Assembly: GCA_026399025.1 (NCBI GenBank)
Contig: JAPLRU010000110.1
Location: 1-38,739, forward strand
Direction of reading: 5' to 3'
Length of the DNA: 38,739 nt
Origin: Methylobacter sp.
GTDB taxonomy: Bacteria > Pseudomonadota > Gammaproteobacteria > Methylococcales > Methylomonadaceae
Both the position numbers and the translations under genes were made by a program. Below the pieces are notes generated by a model. It made no database searches and had not been told where the DNA came from. It saw only the letters and a program-made list of their open reading frames with translations. Shown here piece by piece: positions 17,505 to 27,496 of the stretch; the stretch's first letter is position 1, and each line of letters opens with the position of its first letter.

Positions 17505-18053
17505 TTACTCGTTAGGTTCGGCGTCGAGTTCTTCTATGCGCAAATTGTGGTTGGTATAAATACAAATATCGGCGGCTATATTTAAAGACCGTTCGACAAT
17601 TTCGCGGGCGCTAAGATCGGTGTTTTCGAGTAACGCACGCGCCGCAGCCTGGGCAAAAGCGCCGCCTGAGCCTATGGCCATTAAATCGAACTCAGGTTCG
17701 ATAACGTCGCCGGTGCCGGAAATAATCAATGAGGTTTTGGCGTCGGCAATGGTCAACAATGCTTCCAATTTGCGTAAAGCGCGGTCGGTACGCCAATCTT
17801 TTGCCATTTCGACGGCGGCACGGGTTAAATTGCCGCGGTGTTTTTCCAACTTGCCTTCAAAATGCTCGAATAAAGTGAACGCGTCTGCTGTCGCTCCGGC
17901 AAAACCGGCGATGACTTTATCGTGATATAAACGGCGTACCTTACGGGCATTGCCTTTCATGACGGTATTGCCCAATGTGACCTGACCGTCGCCGCCGATC
18001 ACAACTTTGTCGCCCCGGCGAACGGAAAGTATGGTTGTTCCTCTAAAACTCAC
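17505..18053 (-). CDS. hslV: ATP-dependent protease peptidase subunit HslV
   Basis: Threonine peptidase of the HslVU complex, related to the proteasome beta subunit. The 182-residue precursor begins [14 protein letters not shown]; processing before the first Thr exposes the nucleophile. [21 protein letters not shown] and [17 protein letters not shown] are family signatures, and the GTGDVIEP and [17 protein letters not shown] segments follow. A purine-rich stretch with AAGTGAG lies directly before the ATG. hslV-hslU form a two-gene operon with a 4-bp gap. I could not identify a convincing sigma-32 promoter in the upstream 300 bp. Confidence 0.98.
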   Translation of the reverse strand: MSFRGTTILSVRRGDKVVIGGDGQVTLGNTVMKGNARKVRRLYHDKVIAGFAGATADAFTLFEHFEGKLEKHRGNLTRAAVEMAKDWRTDRALRKLEALLTIADAKTSLIISGTGDVIEPEFDLMAIGSGGAFAQAAARALLENTDLSAREIVERSLNIAADICIYTNHNLRIEELDAEPNE

Positions 18054-18315
18054 TTTAATATCCCAAAATAACTAAATACATAAAACTAATTTTACATGGT
18101 CTGAACTTAAATGTGCGAAAAAATGAGAACACAGACATAGTAATGGCGTGCATAAGGTTTTAGCCGAAGCTAGGCAAAATAAATTGAGCTGTGATTTCCA
18201 TCAATAACAAGTGGGTAAAAAACATTTTTTCTGCGAATCGGGAGCTTGGTGCGATAACGGAAAGAGAGCATTGCAAACGCCTGGTTTAAACCTTAAGTAA
18301 GATGCAGCTAAGGAT

Positions 18316-18344
18316 TTGTACTTATTTCGTATACACTCTATATA
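18316..18344 (+). promoter_or_regulatory. Predicted sigma-70 promoter for nhaD-kup
   Basis: TTGTAC at 18316-18321 and TATATA at 18339-18344 are separated by 17 bases, a good sigma-70 layout. Transcription would begin near 18351, leaving a leader of about 130 nt before the antiporter start. Predicted by eye only. Confidence 0.5.
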
Positions 18345-18350
18345 CAAATA

Positions 18351-18480
18351 AGCTCATTGAGTCACAGGGGCTTTTGGTCTACTTTGACTCGATGTGCGTG
18401 GGAGTCGCTACGGGTGGTAATCCCATTGATTAGGTGTACATTTAAGATCCTCATTTTTAAACCTCCGGTACGGAAACTCT
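18351..18480 (+). promoter_or_regulatory. Structured 5' leader of the antiporter gene (candidate riboswitch)
   Basis: Within the 130 nt between the predicted promoter and the ATG I see three helices: GAGTCA (18359-18364) with TGACTC (18385-18390); TGGGA (18399-18403) with TCCCA (18421-18425), possibly closed further by ATGT/ACAT; and CCG-GTA-CGG (18465-18473) just before the start codon, near the likely ribosome binding site. The rest of the hslV-nhaD gap (18054-18315) shows no gene. Control by ion or ligand is an inference from position alone; I could not match a known riboswitch consensus. Confidence 0.35.
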
Positions 18481-19785
18481 ATGCCCGCTTCTATTCTTCC
18501 TTTTTCGCCCGTTGGGCTTCTCGTGCTAAGCATATTTGTGATCGGCTTGGCGATGATCGTCTTCGAAGTCCGGTTGGCGATGGACAAATTCAAGCCCGCT
18601 TTAATGATGATGTCTTCTGTCGCTGTCATCGGCATTTACTATTGGTTCAGCGGCGACGATCCGGAGCGTTTCAAACCCTTGATTGCAATGCAGGCGGCGA
18701 CCAAGGAATCGTTGTTCGGGTTGATCGCGTTCATGGCGTTCATGTGGATGATTGTCGAGATTCTCAACGAGCGCAACGTCTTCGCCGCAATGAATCACGC
18801 TTTAATGAACAGAGGACTGGGCGCGCGAGGCTTGTTCTGGGTGATGGGTTTATTGTGTGCGTTGTTGAGTCCCTTAATCAGCAGTTTAACTACCACCATG
18901 ATATTCGGTAAATCCATCAGCAACGTTTCGGCGGACTCGCGTTATACCCATCTGGTTTTGTGCAATACCATTATCTCGTCGAATAGCGGTGTTTGGTTTA
19001 TCGGCACGTCGACCAGCTTGATGGTGATTTTGGCTGACAAAGTCGCGATGACCGACTTGCTGATGTTGTTTCCGGCAGCGATTTTCGGCTGGTTTTTAAG
19101 CGCTTTGGTGTTGGATTTGTTCTACCTGAAAAAACTCGATACCGACGCACTGCTTAAACCCAACAGTGCAGCGGAAGCCCTTAAACCGGGCGGACTGAGC
19201 CTTGCGTTCGTTTGCGCCTTCGCTATTATCGGCGCGGTGGTGTTAAACATGGTGTTGCATGTCGATATTGAGTTTGCGCTGGGTAGCGGCTTGGGTTTGA
19301 TCGTGATGTATATTTGGATACTGAAGACCAAGTGGTGCCATATTGAGATTAATCTTGATGTCCAGTTACAAAAAGTCGAATGGGCTACTTTAATGTACTA
19401 TATCGGCATTATCACCGGCATGGCGGCGCTCAACCATGTCGGCTGGCTGTCTTATGTGCGGCAATTGTACGAGACGCTGGAGCCGACTTGGGTCAACTTT
19501 ATTTTGGGCATGGTATCCAGTTGCATCGACAACAACCTGCTCGAAGCCGCGGCGATTATGTCGAATCCTAATCTAGGCGTTGACCAATGGATGCTGAACG
19601 CGATGATGGTCGGCATCGGCGGCAGCTTAACGGTGGTCGGTTCATCGGCCGGCGTCATGGTTATGTCGATCGACAAAAGTTATACTTTCGCCACCCACTT
19701 ACGTTTTCTGCCCGCAGTGCTGGCTAACTTCCTCGGTTCTTTCGGCTTTTGGTATCTGCAATTCGAAATACTGCACTGGGCATGA
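18481..19785 (+). CDS. nhaD: NhaD-like Na+/H+ antiporter (ion transporter superfamily)
   Basis: A 434-residue inner-membrane protein with about a dozen hydrophobic segments. It resembles NhaD-type antiporters: the ALLSPLISSLTTTMIFGKS helix-break segment (about 121-139), NTIISSNSGVWFIGTSTSLMV (about 161-181), SSCIDNNLLEAAAIMS and GGSLTVVGSSAGVMVM, which echo the paired discontinuous helices of the IT superfamily that bind the ion. NhaD proteins exchange cytoplasmic Na+ or Li+ for protons. The symbol is tentative because related arsenite or dicarboxylate carriers share the fold. It lies 56 bp ahead of kup, and together they could set the Na+/K+ balance. Confidence 0.75.
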   Translation: MPASILPFSPVGLLVLSIFVIGLAMIVFEVRLAMDKFKPALMMMSSVAVIGIYYWFSGDDPERFKPLIAMQAATKESLFGLIAFMAFMWMIVEILNERNVFAAMNHALMNRGLGARGLFWVMGLLCALLSPLISSLTTTMIFGKSISNVSADSRYTHLVLCNTIISSNSGVWFIGTSTSLMVILADKVAMTDLLMLFPAAIFGWFLSALVLDLFYLKKLDTDALLKPNSAAEALKPGGLSLAFVCAFAIIGAVVLNMVLHVDIEFALGSGLGLIVMYIWILKTKWCHIEINLDVQLQKVEWATLMYYIGIITGMAALNHVGWLSYVRQLYETLEPTWVNFILGMVSSCIDNNLLEAAAIMSNPNLGVDQWMLNAMMVGIGGSLTVVGSSAGVMVMSIDKSYTFATHLRFLPAVLANFLGSFGFWYLQFEILHWA

Positions 19786-19841
19786 CACGCTTTTAAAACA
19801 GCGTCTCCCCGTCATTTCTTAACCCCCATCCACTCTCTATT

Positions 19842-21725
19842 ATGTCAACACCACAGGGTCATTCCAAACAACAAGTAGGCGTTTTGGCGCTCAGCGCAAT
19901 CGGCGTTGTCTTCGGTGATATTGGGACCAGTCCTTTATATGCGGTTAAGGAGGTCTTCGGCAGTCATTTGCCGATTGATAAAACTCATGTACTGGGCGTA
20001 CTGTCGCTGATTTTTTGGGCTTTAACGTTGGTTGTCGCAGTCAAATACGCAACGTTTATTATGCGCGCTAATAATAAAGGCGAAGGCGGCATCATGGCGC
20101 TGATGGCTTTAGCTTTGCAAAGCGCGAAAGATAATCCACGAAAATCCTATTTTATTACTACCATCGGTTTGCTCGGCGCTTCTTTGTTTTACGGCGACGG
20201 CATTATTACTCCCGCCATATCGGTATTAAGCGCCGTCGAAGGCTTGCAAATAATTGCGCCGTCCTTAAGCCATTATATTTTACCGATTGCTATTGCCGTG
20301 CTTGCGGCGCTTTTTATTGTGCAGGCTAAAGGCACCGGAGCGGTCGGCAAAATGTTTTCGCCAATCATGTGTCTTTGGTTTGCTATTTTAGGCATTCTCG
20401 GCGTCAATAATATTATCCACGCTCCTTCAGTATTGGCCGCAGTGAACCCGTATTACGCTGTGCATTTATTGTTTGAGCTAGGCTGGCACGGTTTTTTAAT
20501 TATGGGCGCGGTGGTGTTGGCCATAACCGGAGCCGAGGCGCTTTATGCGGATATGGGCCATTTCGGTTTAAAACCCATCCGTTACGCTTGGTTCGGCTTT
20601 GTTTTTCCCACTTTATTACTGAACTATTTCGGACAAGGAGCGTTACTTCTTGAACATCCCGAGGCGGTGAAGAATCCATTCTATTTATTGGCGCCGACCT
20701 GGGCGATGTATCCGTTATTGATTTTGGCGACATTGGCCTCGGTTATCGCCTCCCAAGCGGTTATATCCGGCGCATTCTCGGTTACAAGGCAAGCGATACA
20801 GCTTGGTTACTGTCCGCGCATGAATATTTCGCATACGTCGGGTCAAGAAGTCGGACAAGTGTATATCCCCGCAGTCAATTGGATATTGATGGTCTCGGTA
20901 TTTGTCGTGGTATTGAGTTTCGAATCGTCCTCGGCGCTGGCTTCGGCTTACGGCATTGCCGTTACCGGGACCATGATTGTCGATACGCTGTTGGCGTTTA
21001 TCGTCATTCAAGGCATTTGGCAGTGGAAAAAATCAGCCAGTATTGTTTTTTTGACCATTTTTCTAACGGTGGATTTTTTGTTTCTTTCTTCGAACAGCTT
21101 AAAAATACCGACCGGAGGCTGGTTGCCTTTAGTCATCGGCGTTGTGCTGTTTTTAATGATGACGACCTGGATTAAGGGCCGTGCCTTGTTGGCGGAATAT
21201 ATGGATGAAAGGCGGATGCTGTTCGAAGACTTGGAAGACAAGATAGTCAGTCATCAGGCCGTTATCGCCAAAGGTTCGGCCATTTATTTGGCTAAAACGA
21301 TCCATGGCGTACCGCAAGTGTTTTTGCATAATTTCGAGCATAACCATGTGCTGCATGAACAAATCATTGTCTTAACCATTGTCACTAAAGACGAGCCCTA
21401 CGTGGATGTGGCGCATCGAATCAAGATTCGCTCGTTCGGTAAGGGCCATAATTTTTACCGGGTTAAGCTTTACTATGGCTTTCAGCAAAATCCCGATGTT
21501 AGGCAGGCTTTAGAGCAATGCGCTCAGGAAGGATTAAATATCGACTTCAAGCAGACCTCGTTTTTTATCGGCAGCGAAAGACTTTCTTTTCGGAAGAAAA
21601 GCCCGATGCCGCAATGGCGCAGACCCTTATTCAGGTTTTTATTCCACAACGCGTCAAGCGCTATAGACTTTTTCAAAATTCCTGTCGAGCGTGTTATTGA
21701 GTTGGGTATCCGTATCGAGCTTTAA
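19842..21725 (+). CDS. kup: Low-affinity K+ uptake transporter Kup
   Basis: A 627-residue K+/H+ symporter of the KUP/HAK/KT family in the inner membrane. The N-terminal signature ALSAIGVVFGDIGTSPLYAVKE (about residues 14-35) is clear, followed by about twelve membrane segments, including FYGDGIITPAISVLSAVEGL and the SQAVISGAFSVTRQAIQLGYCPR stretch. The C-terminal cytoplasmic part (about 430-627) is complete, with TIVTKDEPYV and the closing RVIELGIRIEL. Length equals the family norm. It probably shares a transcript with the antiporter upstream. Confidence 0.97.
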   Translation: MSTPQGHSKQQVGVLALSAIGVVFGDIGTSPLYAVKEVFGSHLPIDKTHVLGVLSLIFWALTLVVAVKYATFIMRANNKGEGGIMALMALALQSAKDNPRKSYFITTIGLLGASLFYGDGIITPAISVLSAVEGLQIIAPSLSHYILPIAIAVLAALFIVQAKGTGAVGKMFSPIMCLWFAILGILGVNNIIHAPSVLAAVNPYYAVHLLFELGWHGFLIMGAVVLAITGAEALYADMGHFGLKPIRYAWFGFVFPTLLLNYFGQGALLLEHPEAVKNPFYLLAPTWAMYPLLILATLASVIASQAVISGAFSVTRQAIQLGYCPRMNISHTSGQEVGQVYIPAVNWILMVSVFVVVLSFESSSALASAYGIAVTGTMIVDTLLAFIVIQGIWQWKKSASIVFLTIFLTVDFLFLSSNSLKIPTGGWLPLVIGVVLFLMMTTWIKGRALLAEYMDERRMLFEDLEDKIVSHQAVIAKGSAIYLAKTIHGVPQVFLHNFEHNHVLHEQIIVLTIVTKDEPYVDVAHRIKIRSFGKGHNFYRVKLYYGFQQNPDVRQALEQCAQEGLNIDFKQTSFFIGSERLSFRKKSPMPQWRRPLFRFLFHNASSAIDFFKIPVERVIELGIRIEL

Positions 21726-21757
21726 CGCGGAGAGACTTGATGCATATTAATAAAAAC

Positions 21758-21871
21758 GGTCACCACGAAGACACGAACGATTGCATGGACGCAAGAGGTA
21801 GAGCAATGCAGGAGCGATTGCCGAGAGCACGAAGAAATAAAACTTCGTGCTCTTCGTGTCTTCGTGGTGAA
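21758..21871. repeat. CACGAAGA inverted repeat, second copy
   Basis: The left end TCACCACGAAGACACGAA and right end TTCGTGTCTTCGTGGTGA are inverted copies and match the ends of the 10301-10492 element. Inside is a perfect hairpin GAGCACGAAG / CTTCGTGCTC (21825-21852), plus about 45 bases of unrelated sequence (GCAAGAGGTAGAGCAATGCA…). It separates convergent kup and ubiD and might end both transcripts. Confidence 0.75.
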
Positions 21872-21936
21872 TTGCTTTTTGCCTTTCGTTAAAAAACTTC
21901 TGCTTGCCTATTTAAAAGAGCCATTTACCAGTCGGC

Positions 21937-23397
21937 TTAAAACAACGAATCCCACATTTGGTCCACTTTCTTGATAACCTCCGGTGACATCACGATAGTC
22001 CTGCCCCATTCCCGGTTGGTCTCTCCGGGCCATTTATTGGTCGCGTCAAAGCCGACCTTGGAACCCAAGCCTGAAACCGGCGACGCAAAATCCAGATAAT
22101 CGATCGGCGTATTTTCAAGGATGGTCAAATCCCTGGCCGGGTCCATGCGGGTGGTCATCGCCCAAATCACATCCTGCCAATTGCGCACATCGACATCGTC
22201 ATCGACGACAATCACAAACTTGGTGTACATGAATTGGCGTAGGAACGACCATGTGCCCAGCATCACCCGTTTGGCGTGACCGGCATATTGTTTTTTCATG
22301 CTGATCACGGCCATGCGGTAAGAGCAGCCTTCCGGCGGCAGGTAAAAATCGACGATTTCCGGGAATTGCTTTTGCAAAATCGGCACGAACACTTCGTTTA
22401 ACGCAACGCCGAGGATAGCCGGTTCGTCGGGCGGTCGGCCGGTATAGGTGCTGTGATAGATCGGCGCTTGGCGCTGGGTGATGCGTTCGATGGTGAACAC
22501 CGGAAAATCGGCGACTTCGTTGTAATAGCCGGTGTGGTCGCCGTAAGGGCCTTCGGCGGCGAATTCGCCGGGATAAATAAAGCCTTCCAGCACGATTTCA
22601 GCGCTGGCCGGAACCTGCAAATCGTTAATCAGCGATTTGGCGACTTCGGTTTTGCTGCCGCGCAATAAACCGGCAAACGCGTATTCGGAAAGAGAATCCG
22701 GCACCGGCGTGACGGCGGCCAGGATGGTTGCAGGATCGGCACCCAAGGCTACCGAAACCGGGAACGGTTGACCGGGATGGGCGGCCTGGAATTCCTTGAA
22801 ATCCAACGCGCCGCCCCGATGCGCCAGCCAGCGCATGATGACTTTATTTTTGGCGATGACTTGCAGGCGATAAATGCCCAAGTTCTGCCGGTCTTTATTC
22901 GGGCCTTTGGTAATCACCAGCGGCCAAGTGATTAACGGCGCGGCATCTTCGGGCCAGCAGGTCTGTATCGGGTAAACGCCGAGATCGATTTCATCGCCCT
23001 CCCGAACCAACTCCTGGCACGGCGGCGAGCTGATGATTTTGGGCGCCATATTCAGCACTTGCTTGAACACCGGAAATTTCTCCCACGCGTCTTTCATGCC
23101 TTTAGGCGGTTCGGGTTCTTTCAGGTAAGCCAGCAATTCGCCGATGCCGCGTAATTCGGTCACGGATTCCGCGCCCATGCCCATCGCGACGCGGCGCGGC
23201 GTCCCAAACAGGTTCGCCAGCACCGGAATGTTCGCGCCTTTGGGGTTCTCGAACAGCAACGCGGGACCGCCCCGTTTTAAAGTGCGGTCGCAAATTTCGG
23301 TCATTTCCAGGTAGGGATCGACTTCAACGCTAATCCGTTTGAGCTCCCCTTGTTTTTCCAGTTGCTTGATAAAGTCGCGCAGGTCTTTATAGATCAT
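21937..23397 (-). CDS. ubiD: 4-hydroxy-3-polyprenylbenzoate decarboxylase UbiD
   Basis: Decarboxylates the polyprenylated ring in ubiquinone synthesis using prenylated FMN supplied by UbiX. The 486 residues match E. coli UbiD closely in layout: [17 protein letters not shown] start, [11 protein letters not shown], the LGIYRLQVI segment with the conserved Arg, and [22 protein letters not shown] (about 272-293) holding the catalytic Glu residues. [20 protein letters not shown] and [15 protein letters not shown] are also typical. No ubiX is in the window. The start overlaps the prlC stop by 4 bases (ATGA), so translational coupling is likely. Confidence 0.97.
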   Translation of the reverse strand: MIYKDLRDFIKQLEKQGELKRISVEVDPYLEMTEICDRTLKRGGPALLFENPKGANIPVLANLFGTPRRVAMGMGAESVTELRGIGELLAYLKEPEPPKGMKDAWEKFPVFKQVLNMAPKIISSPPCQELVREGDEIDLGVYPIQTCWPEDAAPLITWPLVITKGPNKDRQNLGIYRLQVIAKNKVIMRWLAHRGGALDFKEFQAAHPGQPFPVSVALGADPATILAAVTPVPDSLSEYAFAGLLRGSKTEVAKSLINDLQVPASAEIVLEGFIYPGEFAAEGPYGDHTGYYNEVADFPVFTIERITQRQAPIYHSTYTGRPPDEPAILGVALNEVFVPILQKQFPEIVDFYLPPEGCSYRMAVISMKKQYAGHAKRVMLGTWSFLRQFMYTKFVIVVDDDVDVRNWQDVIWAMTTRMDPARDLTILENTPIDYLDFASPVSGLGSKVGFDATNKWPGETNREWGRTIVMSPEVIKKVDQMWDSLF

Positions 23398-25430
23398 GCC
23401 GCGATGCCGTTATGTCTGAGCAAGGCGTCAATGGTCGGTTTGCGGCCGCGAAAGTTGATAAATAATTCCATCGCGTTTTGACTGCCGCCTTTTTCAAGGA
23501 CGTTGCTTAAAAAGGCTTTGCCGGTTTCCTGATCGAAAATGCCTTTTTCTTCAAACAGCGAAAACGCGTCGCTGGACAGCACTTCCGCCCATTTGTAACT
23601 GTAATAACCCGCGGCATAACCTCCGGCAAAAATATGCGAGAAGCTGTGTGCAAAACGGTTGAATTTAGGTGGACGAACAACCGCAACCTGTTCTCTGACC
23701 TGTTCCAAAATTTCATAGATGCGGCCGCCTTTTTCAGGATCGTAATCGCGGTGAATCCTGAAATCGAACAGGCTGAATTCCAGTTGTCTAACCATAATCA
23801 TGCCGGCTTGAAAGTTTTTGGCGGCGATCATTTTATTAAATAAAGTTTCAGGCAGTTTTTCGTCGGTTTGATAATGGCCCGACATCAGTGCCAGCGCTTC
23901 TTGTTCCCAGCACCAGTTTTCCATGAACTGACTGGGCAGTTCGACCGCATCCCATTCCACGCCGTTAATGCCGGAGACGCCCAAATGATCGACTTGGGTT
24001 AGCATGTGGTGCAAGCCGTGGCCGAATTCATGAAATAGCGTGGTCACTTCGTCATGGGTCAGCAATGCCGGTGTGTCGCCGGTTGGCGGCGTGAAGTTGC
24101 AGGTCAGGTAGGCGACCGGGGTTTGCACGGCGCCGTCGGACTTTTTACGGCTGACGCAATCGTCCATCCAAGCGCCGCCGCGCTTTTTGGCGCGCGCGTA
24201 AAGATCGAGATAAAATTGGCCGCGCAGCTGTCCGGTTTGATCATGGATTTGGAAAAAACGCACATCGGGATGCCAGCTGTCGAAATCGCTGATCTCGGTT
24301 ATTTGCAAGCCGTACAGTTTTTCTACAATCGCAAACAGCCCCGGCAAAACGCGGGTGATCGGGAAGTAGGTTTTCACTTCTTCCTGCGACAGTTGATAAA
24401 AATGCTGACGCATTTTTTCCGAAAAATAAGCCATATCCCAGGATTGCAAGTCATGAACCCCGTAATGTTTGGCGAATTCACGCAATTCGGCTAAATCCTT
24501 GCGCGCATCCCGCCAGGAGCGGTCGGCCAAATCTTCCAGAAAATGAGTCACGTCATCCGGTTTTTCAGCCATTTTGGTCGCCAGCGACAGCTCCGCGTAA
24601 TTGTTGAAACCGAGCAAGCGGGCTTTTTCATAGCGCAAGGCCAGGATTTTTTCCATGTTTTCGCTGTTGTCCCACTGTCCGGCATGAGGGCCTTGGTCGG
24701 AAGCGCGGGTGGCGAAAGCTTCGTAGTGTTCGCGGCGCAATTCGCGGTTGTCGGCGTAAGTCATGACCGAAATGTAGGACGGAAATTGCAGGGTGATCAT
24801 CCAGCCGTCTTCATTGTGGCTTTCGGCGGTTTGCCTAGCTTGCGCCAATGCGGATTCGGGCAGTCCGACCAAGTCTTGTTTGTCCCTGATCAGTTTGCTC
24901 CAGGCGTTGGTTGCATCAAGCAGGTTTTCTTCGTAGTTGCTGGCAAGAGCCGATAGTTCCAGGCTGATGTCTTTGTAGCGTTGTTTTTTTTCATTATCCA
25001 AATCGATGCCGGATAATTTGAAGTCTCTTAAGGCATTGCGGATGATTTTTTGCTGGGCGGTGTCCAAGCTTGCAAATTCATCGCTGCCTTCAATAAAACG
25101 ATAGGCTTTGAATAAGGCTTCGTTTTGGCCCATTTCGGTCGAGTAAGCGCTGAGTTTGGGTAAACACGCGTTATAGGCGTCGCGCAGTTCATCGCTGTTG
25201 ACCACGGAATTCATGTGGCTGACCGGAGACCAGGCTTTATTAAGCTTATCTTCTACATTTTCGAGCGGCTCAATCAGGTTTTCCCAGGTGTAATGTTGCG
25301 TGGCCTGTAAGTGCTGTTCTACGGACGAGCGGGCTTCGGCCAATAACCGGTCGATAGCGGGTACGATGTGTTCCGCTTTTATTTGAGAAAACATCGGCAA
25401 TTTGGAGTTAGCTAATAAGGGATTGTTCAT
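23394..25430 (-). CDS. prlC: Oligopeptidase A (M3 zinc metallopeptidase)
   Basis: A cytoplasmic zinc peptidase that degrades signal peptides and other oligopeptides. The 678 residues match PrlC length. The zinc motif [16 protein letters not shown] (HEFGH near residue 466) and the downstream Glu in [20 protein letters not shown] form the M3 metal site. The C-terminal [32 protein letters not shown] is another M3 signature, with the Tyr/His residues that bind substrate. The start [18 protein letters not shown] is normal. It precedes ubiD with a 4-base overlap and follows the HDOD gene by 9 bp, so these three may form an operon. Confidence 0.97.
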   Translation of the reverse strand: MNNPLLANSKLPMFSQIKAEHIVPAIDRLLAEARSSVEQHLQATQHYTWENLIEPLENVEDKLNKAWSPVSHMNSVVNSDELRDAYNACLPKLSAYSTEMGQNEALFKAYRFIEGSDEFASLDTAQQKIIRNALRDFKLSGIDLDNEKKQRYKDISLELSALASNYEENLLDATNAWSKLIRDKQDLVGLPESALAQARQTAESHNEDGWMITLQFPSYISVMTYADNRELRREHYEAFATRASDQGPHAGQWDNSENMEKILALRYEKARLLGFNNYAELSLATKMAEKPDDVTHFLEDLADRSWRDARKDLAELREFAKHYGVHDLQSWDMAYFSEKMRQHFYQLSQEEVKTYFPITRVLPGLFAIVEKLYGLQITEISDFDSWHPDVRFFQIHDQTGQLRGQFYLDLYARAKKRGGAWMDDCVSRKKSDGAVQTPVAYLTCNFTPPTGDTPALLTHDEVTTLFHEFGHGLHHMLTQVDHLGVSGINGVEWDAVELPSQFMENWCWEQEALALMSGHYQTDEKLPETLFNKMIAAKNFQAGMIMVRQLEFSLFDFRIHRDYDPEKGGRIYEILEQVREQVAVVRPPKFNRFAHSFSHIFAGGYAAGYYSYKWAEVLSSDAFSLFEEKGIFDQETGKAFLSNVLEKGGSQNAMELFINFRGRKPTIDALLRHNGIAA

Positions 25431-25439
25431 AGTGATATA

Positions 25440-26801
25440 TCAGGAAAGAAAGTTCATGGCTGCATTAACGCGGTGTTTGGCTTTATGCAATACGTACAAA
25501 GAAAAATCGGGCGTGAGTTTGCTGTTTTCAAGTTTGGTGTAGGCGGGTATGGAGTTCAGATAAGGTATTTCCTTGGCTCGGCGAGTGCCGAAATAGCTGT
25601 GTAATTTGGCCAGTATAACGATGTCGACCAAACTTAAACGGGCGCCTTCGCTTTCGTGGAACCAGTCTTCGGCGTGTTGGGGAATGTCGGCTAATTCCGG
25701 AGAAAAACCCAAGGTGTGCAGTACTAAGGTGCCGACCGGCGGATTCAAAAACGGAATGGCGGATTGCAATACCTCAAGATTCGGATATTCGTTCGGATGT
25801 TGCTCGGCAAAATGCAGAATCGGTATCGTGCCTATGTCGCTGATTAAACCGGCCAATAACGCATCTTCAGGATTGACCGAGCCGTCTTCTTGGGCCAGTA
25901 CAAAACTCAAGCTGGAGACATAGAGGCTGTTTTTCCACAAGGTCTGCATTTTTTCCATCAGTTCCGGGTTTCGGCAACGGAATAATTGTTTGAGGCTGAT
26001 GCCCATGACCAGTTTTCGGGTTTGATCCAGGCCCAATCGGGTAACCGCCGTGTGACAGTTGGTAATCGGCGAGACGGGTGAATATAACGGACTGTTGGCG
26101 AGTTGGATCAGCTTGGCGACGATGGAAACATCGACCTCGATAATTTTGACGACTTCGCTAATGCCTAAATCGTGCTCCATCGCTTCTTTTAATCTTAACG
26201 CGACATTGGGTAATGAGGGTAAGCTTAATTTGTTTTCCCGGTAGGCTTCCGAAAAACTGATAAAAAACCGATTGTCGGCGATTTGTTCGGGCAATTCAAT
26301 ATCGAGAAGTTCAACGCAAATCGAGTGCTGTCGGCTTTTACCCGACCATTGGCAAATAAATTCTCCTGAAACCGCCAGGATGACGACGTTTGTTTTGGCA
26401 AATGCGGTTGCCCCGCAAAGTCTTCCGCTATTGAGCGGCAAATTAGCCAAAGATGATGTTGCCGACAAGGTGTAACGATTGTCGCTATCCGGTTGTAGTT
26501 CAACGCTGCCTTCCAGCAGATAAAAAACGGAATTGGTTTTTTGGCCGAACCTGAAAATCACCGAGCCTTGAGTGTAGTGCAATGTAGTGTGAGCTAACTG
26601 CTCGACATAGGCATTGTCCATATCTCGAAGCGGAGCCAGCTTTTTTAATGCGCTCAGCGATAGCTTTCTATGATCGGTGAAGGCCGGTTCTGAACAGGTC
26701 AGCGGATCAGTTGAGGGGACGGAAGGAATAATGGTTGGTTTTTTTTTCGGGGCGTTGTTGTTCTTGGGACGCGGGAAAAATAGTTTAGTAAACCAATTCA
26801 T
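25440..26801 (-). CDS. Cyclic-nucleotide-binding-like plus HDOD domain signalling protein
   Basis: A 453-residue cytoplasmic protein. An N-terminal cNMP-binding-type beta-roll (about 65-150, AHTTLHYTQGSVIFRFGQ and VFYLLEGSVEL) is followed by an HDOD domain (about 195-400) that begins LSLPSLPNVALRLKEAM and contains IIEVDVSIVAKLIQLANSP and the AVTRLGLDQTRKLVMGISL stretch. HDOD is a catalytically dead relative of the HD-GYP phosphodiesterases and usually works as a protein scaffold in motility or stress signalling. The Arg typical of true cAMP sites is not evident to me, so nucleotide binding is uncertain. Located 9 bp before prlC. Confidence 0.85.
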   Translation of the reverse strand: MNWFTKLFFPRPKNNNAPKKKPTIIPSVPSTDPLTCSEPAFTDHRKLSLSALKKLAPLRDMDNAYVEQLAHTTLHYTQGSVIFRFGQKTNSVFYLLEGSVELQPDSDNRYTLSATSSLANLPLNSGRLCGATAFAKTNVVILAVSGEFICQWSGKSRQHSICVELLDIELPEQIADNRFFISFSEAYRENKLSLPSLPNVALRLKEAMEHDLGISEVVKIIEVDVSIVAKLIQLANSPLYSPVSPITNCHTAVTRLGLDQTRKLVMGISLKQLFRCRNPELMEKMQTLWKNSLYVSSLSFVLAQEDGSVNPEDALLAGLISDIGTIPILHFAEQHPNEYPNLEVLQSAIPFLNPPVGTLVLHTLGFSPELADIPQHAEDWFHESEGARLSLVDIVILAKLHSYFGTRRAKEIPYLNSIPAYTKLENSKLTPDFSLYVLHKAKHRVNAAMNFLS

Positions 26802-26853
26802 GATGACATCGCGTGTTATTGTTTGGAAAATGCATTTTACAATAACTTAATAG

Positions 26854-27348
26854 CTATTTGTCTTGAGCGATGAAAAATAAGGCTGTTTTGGACAGACGAT
26901 CATGCCAACTAAGCTGATTTTTATCGATAAGAATCCACAAGAAGCCCAATCCGCAAAAGCCCCATGAAAGCATGGCGGCGATAAAACGGAGTGAAGCTTG
27001 TTTCCAACCGATGGGTTTCATGTCCAGCGTGAGTACTTGGGTTTTCCAGGCACGTAGACCCAATGTTTGTCCGCCATGCGTCCAAAACCAAGCGTAAAAG
27101 AAGAAGCTGACTAACAGTAAATATAGGGGGAAGAAGAATTGTTGAGCCGTAAAGGCTCGGCCTGCATTTAAAGGGAGTAACAGCGCAGTCGCGACCATTA
27201 ACAGGGCTATCAGTAACAGGAGGTCGTAAAATATGATTATCAGACGACGTAAAAAACCAGGCTTGGATGGGAGCTCTTTACCTGGTTTTTGTAGAGTATT
27301 CTTTATTGAATAGACCAAATTATTTAAATAAGGCCAGTTTTTGACCAA
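26854..27348 (-). CDS. RDD family membrane protein
   Basis: A 164-residue inner-membrane protein with the RDD pattern: GFLRRLIIIFYDLLLLIALLM (first helix containing the Arg-Asp pair), a second helix at about 73-92, the WTHGGQTLGLRAWKTQVL loop, and a third region WGFCGLGFLWILID followed by SWHDRLSKTALF with the second conserved Asp. RDD proteins are mostly uncharacterised; some relatives move Na+ across the membrane. The start is unclear: the frame can begin with TTG at 27346-27348 or TTG at 27312-27314, with no ATG before the first helix. Overlaps a 58-codon ORF at its 5' end. Confidence 0.8.
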   Translation of the reverse strand: MVKNWPYLNNLVYSIKNTLQKPGKELPSKPGFLRRLIIIFYDLLLLIALLMVATALLLPLNAGRAFTAQQFFFPLYLLLVSFFFYAWFWTHGGQTLGLRAWKTQVLTLDMKPIGWKQASLRFIAAMLSWGFCGLGFLWILIDKNQLSWHDRLSKTALFFIAQDK

Positions 27349-27496
27349 AATACATGCACATCGCCATTAACGCTCCCAGCATGACGAGAGAAAATAAAAA
27401 CGGCGGTCTATGAAACAGAAGGATGAAGAAATCTGTCGCAAAAAGGCTGGTTAACAAAGGTTGGTCAATTAAGCTATTAAGAATCTTTTTGAACAT
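27320..27496 (-). CDS. Small hydrophobic protein of 58 residues
   Basis: An ATG at 27494-27496 opens a frame (MFKKILNSLIDQPLLTSLFA…) with two hydrophobic patches (about 14-27 and 30-51), ending LFK before TAA 27320-27322. GGAA lies about 8 bases before the ATG. The stop region overlaps the most upstream possible start of the RDD gene, which suggests coupling. I do not recognise the family. It may be a genuine short membrane peptide or the divergent 5' leader of the RDD message. Confidence 0.45.
   Translation of the reverse strand: MFKKILNSLIDQPLLTSLFATDFFILLFHRPPFLFSLVMLGALMAMCMYFGQKLALFK

Noticed and set aside
18054-18350. Heat-shock promoter for hslVU
   Set aside because: I looked for CTTGAAA and CCCATNT boxes on the minus strand at suitable spacing and found none convincing.
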